A stretch of DNA of 64,000 bases from Stenotrophomonas maltophilia (GCF_025642255.1 NZ_CP106759.1:3251501-3315500), one strand, 5' to 3'. Numbered from the stretch's first letter, positions 48,872-57,852 are shown. Notes: generated by a model not told the origin, from the sequence alone. Translations and numbers: made by a program.

Positions 48872-51627
48872 CGCGCACCTCCACTCATCACGTTGCGTTC
48901 GTTGCGCCCCGCCACCGGGGCCAGTTCGTTGAGCAGCCGCTGTACCCGCGCCTGGTGGCGGATCGGTGCCGGCAACTGCTCCAGCGCCAGCGGTTCGCAC
49001 TGCACCTGGCCGACCAGCAGCACCACGCTGCGGCGCTCACGCACGGTGAGCGGGCACTGCAGCAGGTCGCCTGCACGCAGCAGGTAGAGCACCGGCTCGC
49101 GCTGCGGGAACTCGGCGATGAAGCCGCCGTCGCGGCCCAGCGAGGGCACCGGCGCATTGAGGATGCGGGCGCCTTCCAGCGGGGTACCGGCGATGTCGCG
49201 TGCGTTGCCGATGAAGGTGTAGGTCACGTCCAGCGTGACCGGCAGCGCGATCACCTTTCCCGGTAGCAGGAAGGCGTGCTGCGCCGCGCCCAGGCGGGCG
49301 ACACGCACTGCGGCGTCGCTGTCGTGCGCACTGGCGTCCTGCACGTCCACGCGGTGACGCTGGTAGCCGCCCAGCGGCAGCAGCCGGCGCTCGCCGAAGC
49401 CGAGGATGCGGCGCCGGTTGCTGCCGGCGCGGATGTCGGCAGCCGCGCCACTCAGCTCCAGATCGCGCGCATCGTCCACGCTGACCACTACCCCGGCATC
49501 GGCGCCATGGGCGCCGCCCCAGTGCAGCCCGCGTGCGGACAGCGACAGCCCCGACGTGTGGTTGCCGCTGTAGGCCAGTTCACCCCCACCGTGGTGCTGG
49601 TAGTACGACACCGATGCACCGCTCTGCCCGAAGCGGTTGTCGATACGGGCGCTGGCCAGCGCGCTGTAGCGGTCGTCGTTGTACGCGCTCAGCTCGGCGC
49701 CCAGATCGCGCGCGTCGCCGTCGCGCTCCTGCCGCAGCGAATGCGACAGGCCCAGGCGGGCATCCGGGCGGCTGTGCTGAGGCTGGCGCATGTCCAGCGC
49801 CACGCGCTGCTGCACGCTGCCGTCGTCGATCCGCTGCAGCCGCGAGACTGCAATGTTCAGGTAGAGGCCGCGATCACGGGCAGGCCCGCGCCCGCTGCCG
49901 GTGTCGGTGTCCTGCTGCCACACCCCCAGCCGGCTGCCGATGCTCAGTCCACGCCACTGCCGGGTACGGCTGTAACTGGCCTGCAGGCTGCGCGAGGTCT
50001 GCGCAGGACGCAGCGCCGGCACATGAGGCGGCAGCAGGCCCGGCGGCAGGCCCGTCCAGGCATCGTCGTCTTCGCCGGGCAGGCTCCACTCCGGGGTGAA
50101 GCTGCGCCGGCGCGTGTATCCCAGGTACAGGCTGCCGCCGAACAGGGGCGCCGATACCGAGGCACTGAGCGCATCGACACAACCGAAGCGGTCGTGCTGC
50201 ACCGGTGTGCTGCTCTGGCACGCACCGCCGCGCAGGCGTTGCCGATAGACGTTCCAGGACGCGTAGTGGCGATAGCTCAGCTGCTGCTGCAGGCCGTGGC
50301 TGCCGTCGCCTCCGCTCAGCACGCCGACCATCGCCTGCAGGTCATGCCGCCCGAACTGCTGGCGTCCCTCCAGGCGCAGTTCGCCGTAACCGGTATCGCC
50401 GACGCGGGCGATCCCCGCTATCATGCCGTAGTTCCGCGCGAGGGGGATGCGCAACCCCGCCTGTACCGCCGTGTCGGACGCATCGCCGATGTCACTTGCA
50501 CGTGTCGCATGCGCACGACGCCGCCCGCCCTGCACGAACCACTGCAGGCTGCGCTCGGACCAGTCGCCGCCCCGGCTGAAGGGTGCCTCCTCGCTGCGCA
50601 CGAAGCGGCCATCCTCATAGATGCGCAGGGTGACGGTGTAGCTGCCGAGCGGAAACCGGCGCGTATCGAGATCGTTGACACCGGCCTGCAGGTAGAAGGT
50701 CTGCAGCAGGCGATCACCGTCGAAGGCATCCACGCGTGCATCACGGCCGAGCAGCACGGTCAACGGGGTGGAGGTGACGTTCGCGTCGGTATCGACGTAG
50801 GCCTGCGTGGTACCCACGCGCAGCCCCTCGAAGCGATCCAGCGGCAGCATGCCGAACCCGAAGGTGCCGCCCTGCTGGCTGGACAGATTGCGCCGGTCCA
50901 TGCGGCCCAGCTGCACGTAGTGGCGCTGGGCAAGATCGTGGCGATAGTAGAGATCGTCCATCTGGAAGCGGTCATGCGCGCGATAACCCTGCCGCGCCTG
51001 GCGGCTGTAGTTCCAGCTGCTGGCGACATGGCCATCGCGCAGCACGCCAAGCACCGTGCTGCCCTGCACGCTCAACGCCTGATAGCCATCGCCCCCGCTG
51101 AAATTCACGGTCTGCTGCTGCAGCAGCGCGTTCTGTGCCTGCTCGGACACCTGGTGGAACGGCGAGCGCTGCGCGCTCTGCTGTGGCAGCCACCGGCGTG
51201 CCGGAAACAACATCAATACGCCGTCGCTTTCATCGAAGATGGCGTGCACCTGCGCGGGATCGTCCGGACTGTCGATCCAGCCGCAGCCGGGATCCGGTTG
51301 GCCGTAGGGACAGGCCAGATGACTGTTGCGCGGCAGCGGTGCAGCCAGTGCCGCCTGCAGCGCGTCGCGCGCATCGGCGCTGAGACCCAGGGCTTCCAGT
51401 ACCTGCGCGGGCTGGTCCAGCTGCACCGTATCCAGCGTGACCCAGGCGGACCACAGGCCGGCCGACTGCCCGAACAGGCGTACCTCGACACGCTCGGTCT
51501 GGCCGCTGGCGAGGTCTTCGAAACCGGCCGGTACCGGCCGTGCGTGGACAGCCGGCAGGGTCGGAGTGGCCAACGTCAGGGCGAGCGCGACCGCCAGCCG
51601 GCTGTGGGCAGGTGCAGGTATCAACAT
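48868..51627 (-). CDS. Outer-membrane fimbrial usher, CS1/CblC type
   Basis: 919 residues from ATG 51625-51627 (MLIPAPAHSRLAVALALTLATPTLPAVHA signal); the ribosome site is poor. After an N-terminal periplasmic domain (PVPAGFEDLASGQTERVEVRLFG) the beta-barrel shows repeated strands (SSWNYSRQARQGYRAHDRFQMDDLYY, YVQLGRMDRRNLSSQQGGTFGFGML) and a plug region (VYDTDANVTSTPLTVLLGRDARVDAFDG-like). It uses a DTRRFPLGSYTVTLRIYEDG segment typical of alpha-family ushers and ends in an Ig-like domain (DVQDASAHDSDAAVRV, EFPQREPVLYLLRAGD). It exports and assembles the pilin encoded upstream. It is separated from the pilin gene by 52 bp with a strong stem-loop. Confidence 0.9.
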   Translation of the reverse strand: MLIPAPAHSRLAVALALTLATPTLPAVHARPVPAGFEDLASGQTERVEVRLFGQSAGLWSAWVTLDTVQLDQPAQVLEALGLSADARDALQAALAAPLPRNSHLACPYGQPDPGCGWIDSPDDPAQVHAIFDESDGVLMLFPARRWLPQQSAQRSPFHQVSEQAQNALLQQQTVNFSGGDGYQALSVQGSTVLGVLRDGHVASSWNYSRQARQGYRAHDRFQMDDLYYRHDLAQRHYVQLGRMDRRNLSSQQGGTFGFGMLPLDRFEGLRVGTTQAYVDTDANVTSTPLTVLLGRDARVDAFDGDRLLQTFYLQAGVNDLDTRRFPLGSYTVTLRIYEDGRFVRSEEAPFSRGGDWSERSLQWFVQGGRRRAHATRASDIGDASDTAVQAGLRIPLARNYGMIAGIARVGDTGYGELRLEGRQQFGRHDLQAMVGVLSGGDGSHGLQQQLSYRHYASWNVYRQRLRGGACQSSTPVQHDRFGCVDALSASVSAPLFGGSLYLGYTRRRSFTPEWSLPGEDDDAWTGLPPGLLPPHVPALRPAQTSRSLQASYSRTRQWRGLSIGSRLGVWQQDTDTGSGRGPARDRGLYLNIAVSRLQRIDDGSVQQRVALDMRQPQHSRPDARLGLSHSLRQERDGDARDLGAELSAYNDDRYSALASARIDNRFGQSGASVSYYQHHGGGELAYSGNHTSGLSLSARGLHWGGAHGADAGVVVSVDDARDLELSGAAADIRAGSNRRRILGFGERRLLPLGGYQRHRVDVQDASAHDSDAAVRVARLGAAQHAFLLPGKVIALPVTLDVTYTFIGNARDIAGTPLEGARILNAPVPSLGRDGGFIAEFPQREPVLYLLRAGDLLQCPLTVRERRSVVLLVGQVQCEPLALEQLPAPIRHQARVQRLLNELAPVAGRNERNVMSGGAR

Positions 51628-51647
51628 GGGGAGACAACCGATGGCCG

Positions 51648-51669
51648 GCCGGCCCGCGCACGGGCCGGC
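51648..51669 (-). promoter_or_regulatory. Stem-loop between pilin and usher genes
   Basis: Perfect 9-bp stem GCCGGCCCG / CGGGCCGGC with a 4-nt loop. No T-run follows on the minus strand. The position right after the major pilin stop suggests an mRNA-protecting or attenuating hairpin that lets pilin outnumber usher. Confidence 0.65.
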
Positions 51670-51679
51670 GCGGTGGGGA

Positions 51680-52198
51680 TTACGGCGCGGCGGTGTTCTG
51701 CGACACGACCAGCGCAACGGTGCCGCTGTACAGGCCCGCGAAGTTGATCTCGCCGGACACGGTCTGCTGCACGCGCAGCGGCATGGCGATCGACGCACCC
51801 GGAATCGCGCTGTCGAACAGATCGTCTGCAGCGAAGTCGATCGGGGTGGTCTCCAGGGCGCGGCCGTTGAGGCTGACCGTCAGCGGCACGTTGATGGCAC
51901 CCGGTGCGGCGAGGTCGGGACGCAGCACGGCGTCGGCCGCCAGGCGCACGCTGACGTCCTTCTCGGTGTCGTTGGTGAAGATGCGCACATCTTCGCTCCA
52001 CGACGACAGGCCGGCACCGCCGGCGCGGTAGACCAGCTGCACCGCGTCCGGCAGCGCGGTGCCGTCGGCCTTGAGCAGGGACAGGGTCGGATCGACGTTC
52101 GCCCACACGGTGATGTTGGTTTCCACGGCGGCCTGCGCGGTCAGCGAAGCGCCGGCGAGCGCCACGGCCAGGGCGGCCTTCTTGAACATGTGCGACAT
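51680..52198 (-). CDS. CS1/CblA-type major fimbrial pilin
   Basis: 172 residues from ATG 52196-52198 (MSHMFKKAALAVALAGASLTAQA signal), with an AGAGAGAAACC purine-rich stretch upstream. The mature N-terminus VETNITVWANVDPTLSLL and the following DGTALPDAVQLVYRAG correspond closely to the CFA/I, CS1 and cable pilin pattern (V-x-x-x-I-x-V-x-A-x-V-D-P-T). Further shared elements are VRIFTNDTEKDVSVRLAAD, INVPLTVSLNGRAL and the terminal YSGTVALVVSQ strand. No cysteines, as in that family. It should form the fimbrial shaft by donor-strand exchange. It is the first gene of the adhesion locus. Confidence 0.9.
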   Translation of the reverse strand: MSHMFKKAALAVALAGASLTAQAAVETNITVWANVDPTLSLLKADGTALPDAVQLVYRAGGAGLSSWSEDVRIFTNDTEKDVSVRLAADAVLRPDLAAPGAINVPLTVSLNGRALETTPIDFAADDLFDSAIPGASIAMPLRVQQTVSGEINFAGLYSGTVALVVSQNTAAP

Positions 52199-52433
52199 GG
52201 TTTCTCTCTCTGATGGATTGGGTTGCCTCCTGGATGGAAGCACTGCCGGCACGGACCTGCCCTGCCAGCAGCGCGGTCAAGGTATTGATCGGCTCCTGCG
52301 GTGTACATGCAACGTTTCTTGATTGCCGATTACGCGTACTTCTGCGACATCACACACGCATCGCGCGTGCCGTGACCAGCAGAATGCGACGCTTTCGGCA
52401 TTGCTCCGACCAGGGCACGACCACGGCATGGGC
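52199..52433. other. Pilin upstream region
   Basis: This stretch separates the pilin start from the gltA terminator. It is visibly AT-richer than its neighbours and must hold the fimbrial promoter, but I cannot choose a convincing -35/-10 pair. No gene is seen. Confidence 0.4.
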
Positions 52434-52462
52434 AAAAAAAAACGCCCCCTTGCGGGGGCGTT
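52434..52462 (-). terminator. Intrinsic terminator of gltA
   Basis: AACGCCCCC / GGGGGCGTT with a 4-nt loop, followed on the minus strand by a run of nine T. Confidence 0.92.
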
Positions 52463-52487
52463 CTTCCACGTTGCGGTTGCGGGGCGA

Positions 52488-53765
52488 TCAGCCCTGGTAG
52501 TCGCGCACGTCGCTGCCGGTGTAGACCTGGCGCGGACGGCCGATCTTCATTTCCGGATCGACCTGCTGTTCCAGCCAATGCGACACCCAGCCGGAGGTAC
52601 GGCCCAGGGCGAACATGACGGTGAACATCTCGGTCGGAATCTGCAGCGCCTTGTAGATGATGCCGCTGTAGAAATCGACGTTCGGGTACAGCTTGCGGGC
52701 GACGAAGTAGTCGTCCTGCAGCGCGGCCTGCTCCAGCTTCACGGCCACGTCCAGCAGCGGGTCCTGCACGCCCAGCTGCTTGAGCACCTTGCTGGTCATC
52801 TCGCCGATGACCTTGGCGCGTGGATCGAAGTTCTTGTAGACGCGGTGGCCGAAGCCCATCAGGCGGAAGCCGGAGGTCTTGTCCTTGGCCTTGAGCACGG
52901 CCGATTCCACGTTGTCGGCCGAACCGATTTCTTCCAGCATCTTCAGCACGGCTTCGTTGGCACCGCCATGGGCCGGACCCCACAGCGCGGTGACGCCCGC
53001 GGCAACCGACGCATACGGATTGGCACCGGTCGAGCCGACCAGGCGCACCGTCGAGGTGGACGCGTTCTGCTCGTGGTCGGCGTGCAGGATGAACAGCAGG
53101 TCCAGCGCCTTGACCACGTCCGGATTCAGTTCGTACTGGCCGTCGGCCGACTCGAAGGTCTGCTTCAGGAAGCGGCTGACGTAATCCAGCGAGGTGTCCG
53201 GCGTGTTGGCCGGCAGGCCCTTGCCGTGACGGTAGATCAGCGCCGAGAGGGTCGGCACCTTGGCGATCAGGCGCACGGCGGCCTGGCGGCGCTGTTCGGC
53301 GTCGGACAGGTCCAGCGCGTCGTGGTAGACGGCCGACAGCTGCGCGATCGCAGCAGCCAGGATGGCCATCGGATGGGCATCCTTGGCGAAGCTGCCGATC
53401 AGGGTGTTGATCGAATCGGGGACGTTGGCCTCGGCAGCCAGCTCATCGGTGAAGGCCTTCAGCTGCTCGGCGCTCGGACGCTCGCCGTTGATCAGCAGGT
53501 AGGCCACTTCGACGTAGCTCGACTTTTCCGACAGCTGTTCGATCGGGTAGCCGCGGTACAGCAGCACGCCCTTGTCGCCGTCGATGTAGGTGATGGCGGA
53601 CTTGCAGCTGGCCGTCGCGGTGAAGCCGGAATCGTAGGTGAAGAACCCCGTTTCCTTGGTCAGCTTCGCGATGTCGACGCAGTCGTTGCCAAGGGTGGGT
53701 GTGATGACGGGCAGAACGACCGACGTGTCGCCGGCGTTGAGCGTGACCTGATCAAGATCGGACAC
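52488..53765 (-). CDS. gltA: Citrate synthase (hexameric type II)
   Basis: 425 residues. It condenses oxaloacetate and acetyl-CoA to citrate, entering the TCA cycle. The signature LFILHADHEQNASTSTVRLVGSTGANPYASVAAGVTALWGPAHGGANEAVL carries two of the catalytic His residues; GFGHRVYKNFDPRAKV gives the CoA/citrate site, and the catalytic Asp lies in VDFYSGIIYKALQIP. The N-terminal extra domain (MSDLDQVTLNAGDTSVVLPV) is that of the NADH-sensitive Gram-negative enzymes. A single gene with its own terminator; on the minus strand a GATAAT-like -10 is near 53855-53860. Confidence 0.97.
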   Translation of the reverse strand: MSDLDQVTLNAGDTSVVLPVITPTLGNDCVDIAKLTKETGFFTYDSGFTATASCKSAITYIDGDKGVLLYRGYPIEQLSEKSSYVEVAYLLINGERPSAEQLKAFTDELAAEANVPDSINTLIGSFAKDAHPMAILAAAIAQLSAVYHDALDLSDAEQRRQAAVRLIAKVPTLSALIYRHGKGLPANTPDTSLDYVSRFLKQTFESADGQYELNPDVVKALDLLFILHADHEQNASTSTVRLVGSTGANPYASVAAGVTALWGPAHGGANEAVLKMLEEIGSADNVESAVLKAKDKTSGFRLMGFGHRVYKNFDPRAKVIGEMTSKVLKQLGVQDPLLDVAVKLEQAALQDDYFVARKLYPNVDFYSGIIYKALQIPTEMFTVMFALGRTSGWVSHWLEQQVDPEMKIGRPRQVYTGSDVRDYQG

Positions 53766-54007
53766 TGTGTGCGCTCCTTCATGGGAAGGCGCCTGCCCAA
53801 GCGCATTGGTCAGGCACGTGAATGACGTCCACGACCTGTGTCGTGGATCACGCCATTATCGCACAGCAGCATTTGCCCGGTGCTAGACGGAAGTCGTAGA
53901 CGGCAGGCGGCCGGAACCCGGCCAGCGAGTGGCCCGGATCGGCAAAAGCGTTGTCACGCGAACGCAGTGTTCTGTCCATCCAAACGCCTGTTGGGCAGGC
54001 GCCGGGG
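53766..54007. other. Intergenic region upstream of gltA
   Basis: Contains the gltA leader and its probable promoter on the minus strand, including a CACGACCTGTGTCGTG palindrome at about 53830-53845. No coding region is convincing. Confidence 0.4.
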
Positions 54008-54038
54008 AAAAACAAACGGCCGCGCAGAGCGCGGCCGT
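54008..54038 (-). terminator. Intrinsic terminator of rpmE2
   Basis: Perfect 10-bp stem ACGGCCGCGC / GCGCGGCCGT with a 3-nt loop, followed on the minus strand by TTTGTTTTT. Confidence 0.9.
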
Positions 54039-54061
54039 CGGTTCGGAGCGGGATCGACAGA

Positions 54062-54304
54062 TCAGCGCGCGTAGCGCTTCTGGAACTTGTCGATGCGGCC
54101 CGAGGTGTCGATGACCTTGTGCTTGCCCGTGTAGAACGGATGCGAAGCCGAGGAAATTTCAACCTTGACCAGCGGGTATTCGTTGCCGTCTTCCCACTGG
54201 ATGGTTTCCTTCGTCGCCATGGTGGAGCGGGTCAGGATCTTGAAATCGGAGGTGACGTCATGGAAGACGACGTCGCGGTAGTTCGGATGGATATCGGCCT
54301 TCAT
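54062..54304 (-). CDS. rpmE2: 50S ribosomal protein L31 type B
   Basis: 80 residues. [35 protein letters not shown] and [21 protein letters not shown] are the L31 pattern. There is no cysteine, so this is the zinc-free (C-minus) paralogue. In other bacteria such genes replace zinc-binding L31 during zinc shortage, often under Zur; no Zur box is obvious here, and a perfect TATAAT -10 suggests solid constitutive expression. Whether it is the only L31 gene cannot be judged from this window. Confidence 0.96.
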   Translation of the reverse strand: MKADIHPNYRDVVFHDVTSDFKILTRSTMATKETIQWEDGNEYPLVKVEISSASHPFYTGKHKVIDTSGRIDKFQKRYAR

Positions 54305-54342
54305 GGGCTCACACCGTAAATGGGCTGGTGGTCAAGAGCGGC

Positions 54343-54372
54343 ATTATAAGCACCGGCCGCCCCTTGGGGCAA
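54343..54372 (-). promoter_or_regulatory. Promoter of rpmE2
   Basis: On the minus strand TTGCCC (54372-54367), an 18-bp spacer, then a perfect TATAAT (54348-54343), about 39 bp upstream of the ATG. Confidence 0.7.
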
Positions 54373-54392
54373 CCGGTGGCGTGGATCCGCGC

Positions 54393-55331
54393 TCAGTCCG
54401 CGCCAAGTGCCTGCCGCACAAGGCTTTCGAAGCGGGCCTGGTCGTAGGCCATCAGCAGGTCGCAGTTGTCCGGCTGGCCGGTCTGGCGGTTCCAGTCGAC
54501 GAGGGTCGCGCCGCGACTGAACGTGCCGTTCAGTTCCACGTTCAGCGGCCGCGATTCCACCCGCAGCTGCCCTTCCGGGTTCAGCGCCCAGGCCATGGCC
54601 AGGGCATCGGCGGTGTACCAGCGTCCGCCCTTGCTGTCTTCGGACAGGCCACGGGTCTTGCGCGAGATCAGCTCATAGAAGCGGGCGCGCTCCGAATCGG
54701 CCTGCAGCCACGTCTCGGCCTCCTTCAGCGGCAGGCCGTGGGCGACGGTGGCTTCCCAGTCCGACACCAGCAGGTGCTTGAATGCGGTGAACACCACGTG
54801 CGCCGCTTCCGGATCGAAGGCGATGTTGAACTCCGCCGCCGGCGTGATGTTGCCGTGGCAGGTGACCGCGCCGCCCATCACCACGATGCGCTTGATGCGC
54901 TGAGGCAGGGTCGGGTCCAGCTTCAGCGCCAGCGCCAGGTTGGTCAGCGGGCCGAGCATCACCAGCATCAGTTCGCCGGCATGCTTGTGCGACAGGCGCA
55001 GGATCGCCAGCGCGGCATGCTCGGCTTCGGCCTGTCGGCCCGGCGGCGGCAGATCGACATCGCCGTAGCCATCACGGCCGTGCACATGCGCGGCATCGAC
55101 GGAGGGATGCAGCAGCGGATCGGGGCTGCCGGCAAACACCGGCACGTCGGGACGGCCGACGATGTCGCAGAGCTTGAGGGCGTTACGGACGGTGTACTGC
55201 AGGCCGACATTGCCGGCGGCGATGGTCAGGGCGACCACGTCATGCCGTTCATCGGCAAAGGCCATCAGCAGGGCCAGGGCGTCGTCCACACCGGGATCGG
55301 TGTCGATCAACAGGGGGATCTTGTGGGTCAT
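54393..55331 (-). CDS. Inosine-uridine preferring nucleoside hydrolase family protein
   Basis: 312 residues. The calcium-binding motif is LLIDTDPGVDDALALLMAF (D10-x-D-x3-D15-D), with ALTIAAGNVGLQYTVRNAL, PVFAGS and the second-shell MLGPLTNLALAL, VVMGGAVTCHGNITPAAEFNIAFDPEAA, and a C-terminal segment reading DALAMAWALNPE. The family cleaves the N-glycosidic bond of ribonucleosides for salvage. The specificity class is uncertain. It is located just upstream of the rpmE2 promoter and is likely monocistronic. Confidence 0.92.
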   Translation of the reverse strand: MTHKIPLLIDTDPGVDDALALLMAFADERHDVVALTIAAGNVGLQYTVRNALKLCDIVGRPDVPVFAGSPDPLLHPSVDAAHVHGRDGYGDVDLPPPGRQAEAEHAALAILRLSHKHAGELMLVMLGPLTNLALALKLDPTLPQRIKRIVVMGGAVTCHGNITPAAEFNIAFDPEAAHVVFTAFKHLLVSDWEATVAHGLPLKEAETWLQADSERARFYELISRKTRGLSEDSKGGRWYTADALAMAWALNPEGQLRVESRPLNVELNGTFSRGATLVDWNRQTGQPDNCDLLMAYDQARFESLVRQALGAD

Positions 55332-55475
55332 CGTTGCCGTCTTCAGATCGGCAACGAAGTGTGGACCGGGATGATGACCGTTGCAAGTATGGGGATTCTG
55401 GCAGGGCTGTGCCCTGCACCTGCCGGATCAACGGCAGACGCCAGAGCAACGGCAAAAGCTGGTTTTCTGGGGGAT

Positions 55476-55577
55476 GGCGGGGTAGGTCCGGTTGCGGGGG
55501 ACGCCGTGAATCCATCCCTGGAGGCTCGGTCGCGCCATCCATGGCGCTCACGCCCCCGCAACCGGACCCACCCCGCC
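55476..55577. repeat. ~100-bp element with 25-bp inverted arms
   Basis: Left arm 55476-55500 and right arm 55553-55577 are inverted copies with one mismatch (a possible G-U pair). Both carry GGTCCGGTTGCGGGGG in one strand. The 52-bp interior includes GCCATCCATGGC. It is far longer than a terminator and is unlike the SMAG units nearby. It is a candidate miniature repeat element. Confidence 0.75.
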
Positions 55578-55624
55578 TTCGACAGTTTCCCGCGGTCTGT
55601 CGGAACGGCGTTCTGCTCTGCCAG

Positions 55625-55716
55625 GTGTCGACCTTGGTCGACACATCCACGCAATGCGTGGATGAACATGGAAATGATCGAAAGCGCTGTCTGTAGAGTC
55701 GAGCCATGCTCGACTC
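55625..55716. repeat. Cluster of three short palindromes downstream of recG
   Basis: GTGTCGACCTTGGTCGACAC at 55625-55644, ATCCACGCAATGCGTGGAT at 55645-55663, and a SMAG-like GTAGAGTCGAGCCATGCTCG unit at 55693-55716. With the element at 55476-55577, the whole 55332-55740 gap is a repeat nest without any gene. Confidence 0.75.
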
Positions 55717-55740
55717 CCGCGCGCAGCGCACAGAGGTCGC

Positions 55741-57852
55741 TTAGGCCGAGGCGTAGCGCACGGCCGCGCCGATCCAGCGGTTGACCACGCGGTCGGCCAG
55801 TGCGGGCTGCTGCGCCAGCAGGCGCTCGGCCAGGTCATGCACGCCGGGCAGCAGGCCGGCGTCGCGTGCCAGATCGGCGATGCGGAAGCCGGCCAGGCCT
55901 GTCTGCCGCGTGCCAAGCAGTTCGCCCGGCCCGCGCAGTTCCAGGTCCTTCTCGGCGATGACGAAGCCATCGTTGGTGTCACGCATGGTCTGCAGGCGCT
56001 CGCGCGCCATCTGCGAAAGCGGCGCCTGGTACAGCAGCACGCAGCGCGACACCGCCGAACCGCGGCCGACGCGACCGCGCAGCTGGTGCAGCTGGGCCAG
56101 GCCCAGACGCTCGGCGTTCTCGATCACCATCAGCGAGGCATTGGGCACGTCCACACCCACTTCGATCACCGTGGTCGCCACCAGCAGGTCGATGTCACCG
56201 GCCTTGAACGCGACCATCGTCGCCTGCTTCTCGGCGGCTTTCATCCGCCCGTGCACCAACCCCACGCGCACGCCCGGCAGCAGCGCCTGCAGCGATTCGA
56301 AGGTGGCCTGTGCGGGCGTGGCATCCAGCTCTTCGCTTTCCTCGATCAGCGTACACACCCAGTACACCTGCCGCCCTTCCGCGCAGGCCAGGGCGATACG
56401 TTCGATCAGCTCCGGACGGCGGTCGTTGTTCAGGGCCACGGTCTGCACCGGCGTACGGCCCGGTGGCAGTTCGTCGATGGCCGATACGTCCAGGTCCGCG
56501 TACTCGGACATCGCCAGCGTGCGCGGAATCGGCGTGGCGGTCATCACCAGCTGGTGCGGCACGCTGTTGCCGCCGGCGCCCTTGTCGCGCAGCGCCAGGC
56601 GCTGGTGCACGCCGAAGCGGTGCTGTTCGTCGACGATGGCCAGGGCGAGGTCCTGGAACACCACCGCCTCCTGCATCAGCGCGTGGGTACCGACCACCAC
56701 CTGCGCTTCGCCATTGGCGACCTGTTCCATCACCTTCGCGCGCGCCTTGCCGGTGACCTTGCCGGCCAGCCAGGCGATACGTACGCCCAGCGGCTCCAGC
56801 CAACCGCGCAGATTGTTGAGATGCTGTTCGGCCAGCAGTTCGGTGGGCGCAGCCAGCGCGACCTGCTTGCCCTGCTCTACCGCCAGCATGGCGGCCAGCG
56901 CGGCCACCACGGTCTTGCCGGAACCCACGTCGCCCTGCACCAGCCGCAGCATGGGACGGGGTCGCGCGAGGTCTTCGCGGATCTGCTTGAACACGCGCGC
57001 CTGCGCACCGGTGAGGGCGAACGGCAGCTGCTTCAGCAGGGCCTTGGCCAGCGCACCGGGGCCGGCCAGCGGCGGCGCATGATGCGCCTGCAGCGCGATG
57101 CGTTGGCGACGCAGGCTGAGATGGTGTGCCAGCAGTTCTTCCATCGCCAGCCGGCGCTGCGCCGGATGGGTGCCGGCGGCCAGCGCGGCCAGGTCGGCAT
57201 CCGGTGGCGGCCGGTGCACCGTCAACAGCGCACTGCGCAGCGACGGCAGGCCGAGGCCATCGAGCCAGCCAACGGGCAGCAGTTCCAGCGCGGCTTCTTC
57301 GGGGAGGCGATCCAGTGCCTGGCCGATCAGCCTGCGCATCGTCATCGGGCCCACACCTTCCACCGTGGGATACACCGGATCGAGGCGGTCGCCAAGTTCA
57401 GGATCATCGTTGCGCCCCAGCACCTGGTAGCTGGGATGAACGATTTCCAGGCCAAGGTGGCCCGGCTTGGGCGTTCCGAAACAGCGCAGGCGGTTGCCGA
57501 CCGCGAACTGGCCGACCTGCTGCTGGCGGAAATGGAAGAAGCGCAGCACCAGGGTGCCCTGCCCCTCGTCCTCGACCGCCACCTTCAGCATCGGCCGGTA
57601 GCGCATGCCGCGCTCGACCGCGACGACGCGCACTTCCACCTGTGCCGGCACGCCGGATCGCAGGTCTTCGATGCGGGTCAGCCGGGTCCGGTCCTCATAG
57701 CGCAGCGGCAGGTGAAGCCAGAGATCCTGCAGGGTGGCCAGGCCACGCGCCTGCAGCTTGGCGGCCACGGCCGGACCCACGCCGGCGAGCATCGCCAGGG
57801 ATGCTTCGCCGGACGGTGACAGGACCGGAGTGACCGCCGCCTTGCGTGCCAC
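55741..57852 (-). CDS. recG: ATP-dependent DNA helicase RecG
   Basis: 703 residues. The wedge/OB domain is at the N-terminus (GLATLQDLWLHLPLRYEDRTRL; VPAQVEVRVVAVE). Helicase motifs follow: RLVQGDVGSGKTVVAALAAML (I), TELLAEQHLNNLRGWL, LAIVDEQHRFGVHQR (II), MTATPIPRTLAMSEYADLDVSAIDELPPGRTP (III), VTTVIEVGVDVPNAS and QLHQLRGRVGRG (V, VI), and the C-terminal DGFVIAEKDLELRGPGELLGTRQTG. It remodels stalled forks and Holliday structures. It lies 7 bp after ridA on the same strand and probably is translated from the same transcript. Confidence 0.97.
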   Translation of the reverse strand: MARKAAVTPVLSPSGEASLAMLAGVGPAVAAKLQARGLATLQDLWLHLPLRYEDRTRLTRIEDLRSGVPAQVEVRVVAVERGMRYRPMLKVAVEDEGQGTLVLRFFHFRQQQVGQFAVGNRLRCFGTPKPGHLGLEIVHPSYQVLGRNDDPELGDRLDPVYPTVEGVGPMTMRRLIGQALDRLPEEAALELLPVGWLDGLGLPSLRSALLTVHRPPPDADLAALAAGTHPAQRRLAMEELLAHHLSLRRQRIALQAHHAPPLAGPGALAKALLKQLPFALTGAQARVFKQIREDLARPRPMLRLVQGDVGSGKTVVAALAAMLAVEQGKQVALAAPTELLAEQHLNNLRGWLEPLGVRIAWLAGKVTGKARAKVMEQVANGEAQVVVGTHALMQEAVVFQDLALAIVDEQHRFGVHQRLALRDKGAGGNSVPHQLVMTATPIPRTLAMSEYADLDVSAIDELPPGRTPVQTVALNNDRRPELIERIALACAEGRQVYWVCTLIEESEELDATPAQATFESLQALLPGVRVGLVHGRMKAAEKQATMVAFKAGDIDLLVATTVIEVGVDVPNASLMVIENAERLGLAQLHQLRGRVGRGSAVSRCVLLYQAPLSQMARERLQTMRDTNDGFVIAEKDLELRGPGELLGTRQTGLAGFRIADLARDAGLLPGVHDLAERLLAQQPALADRVVNRWIGAAVRYASA

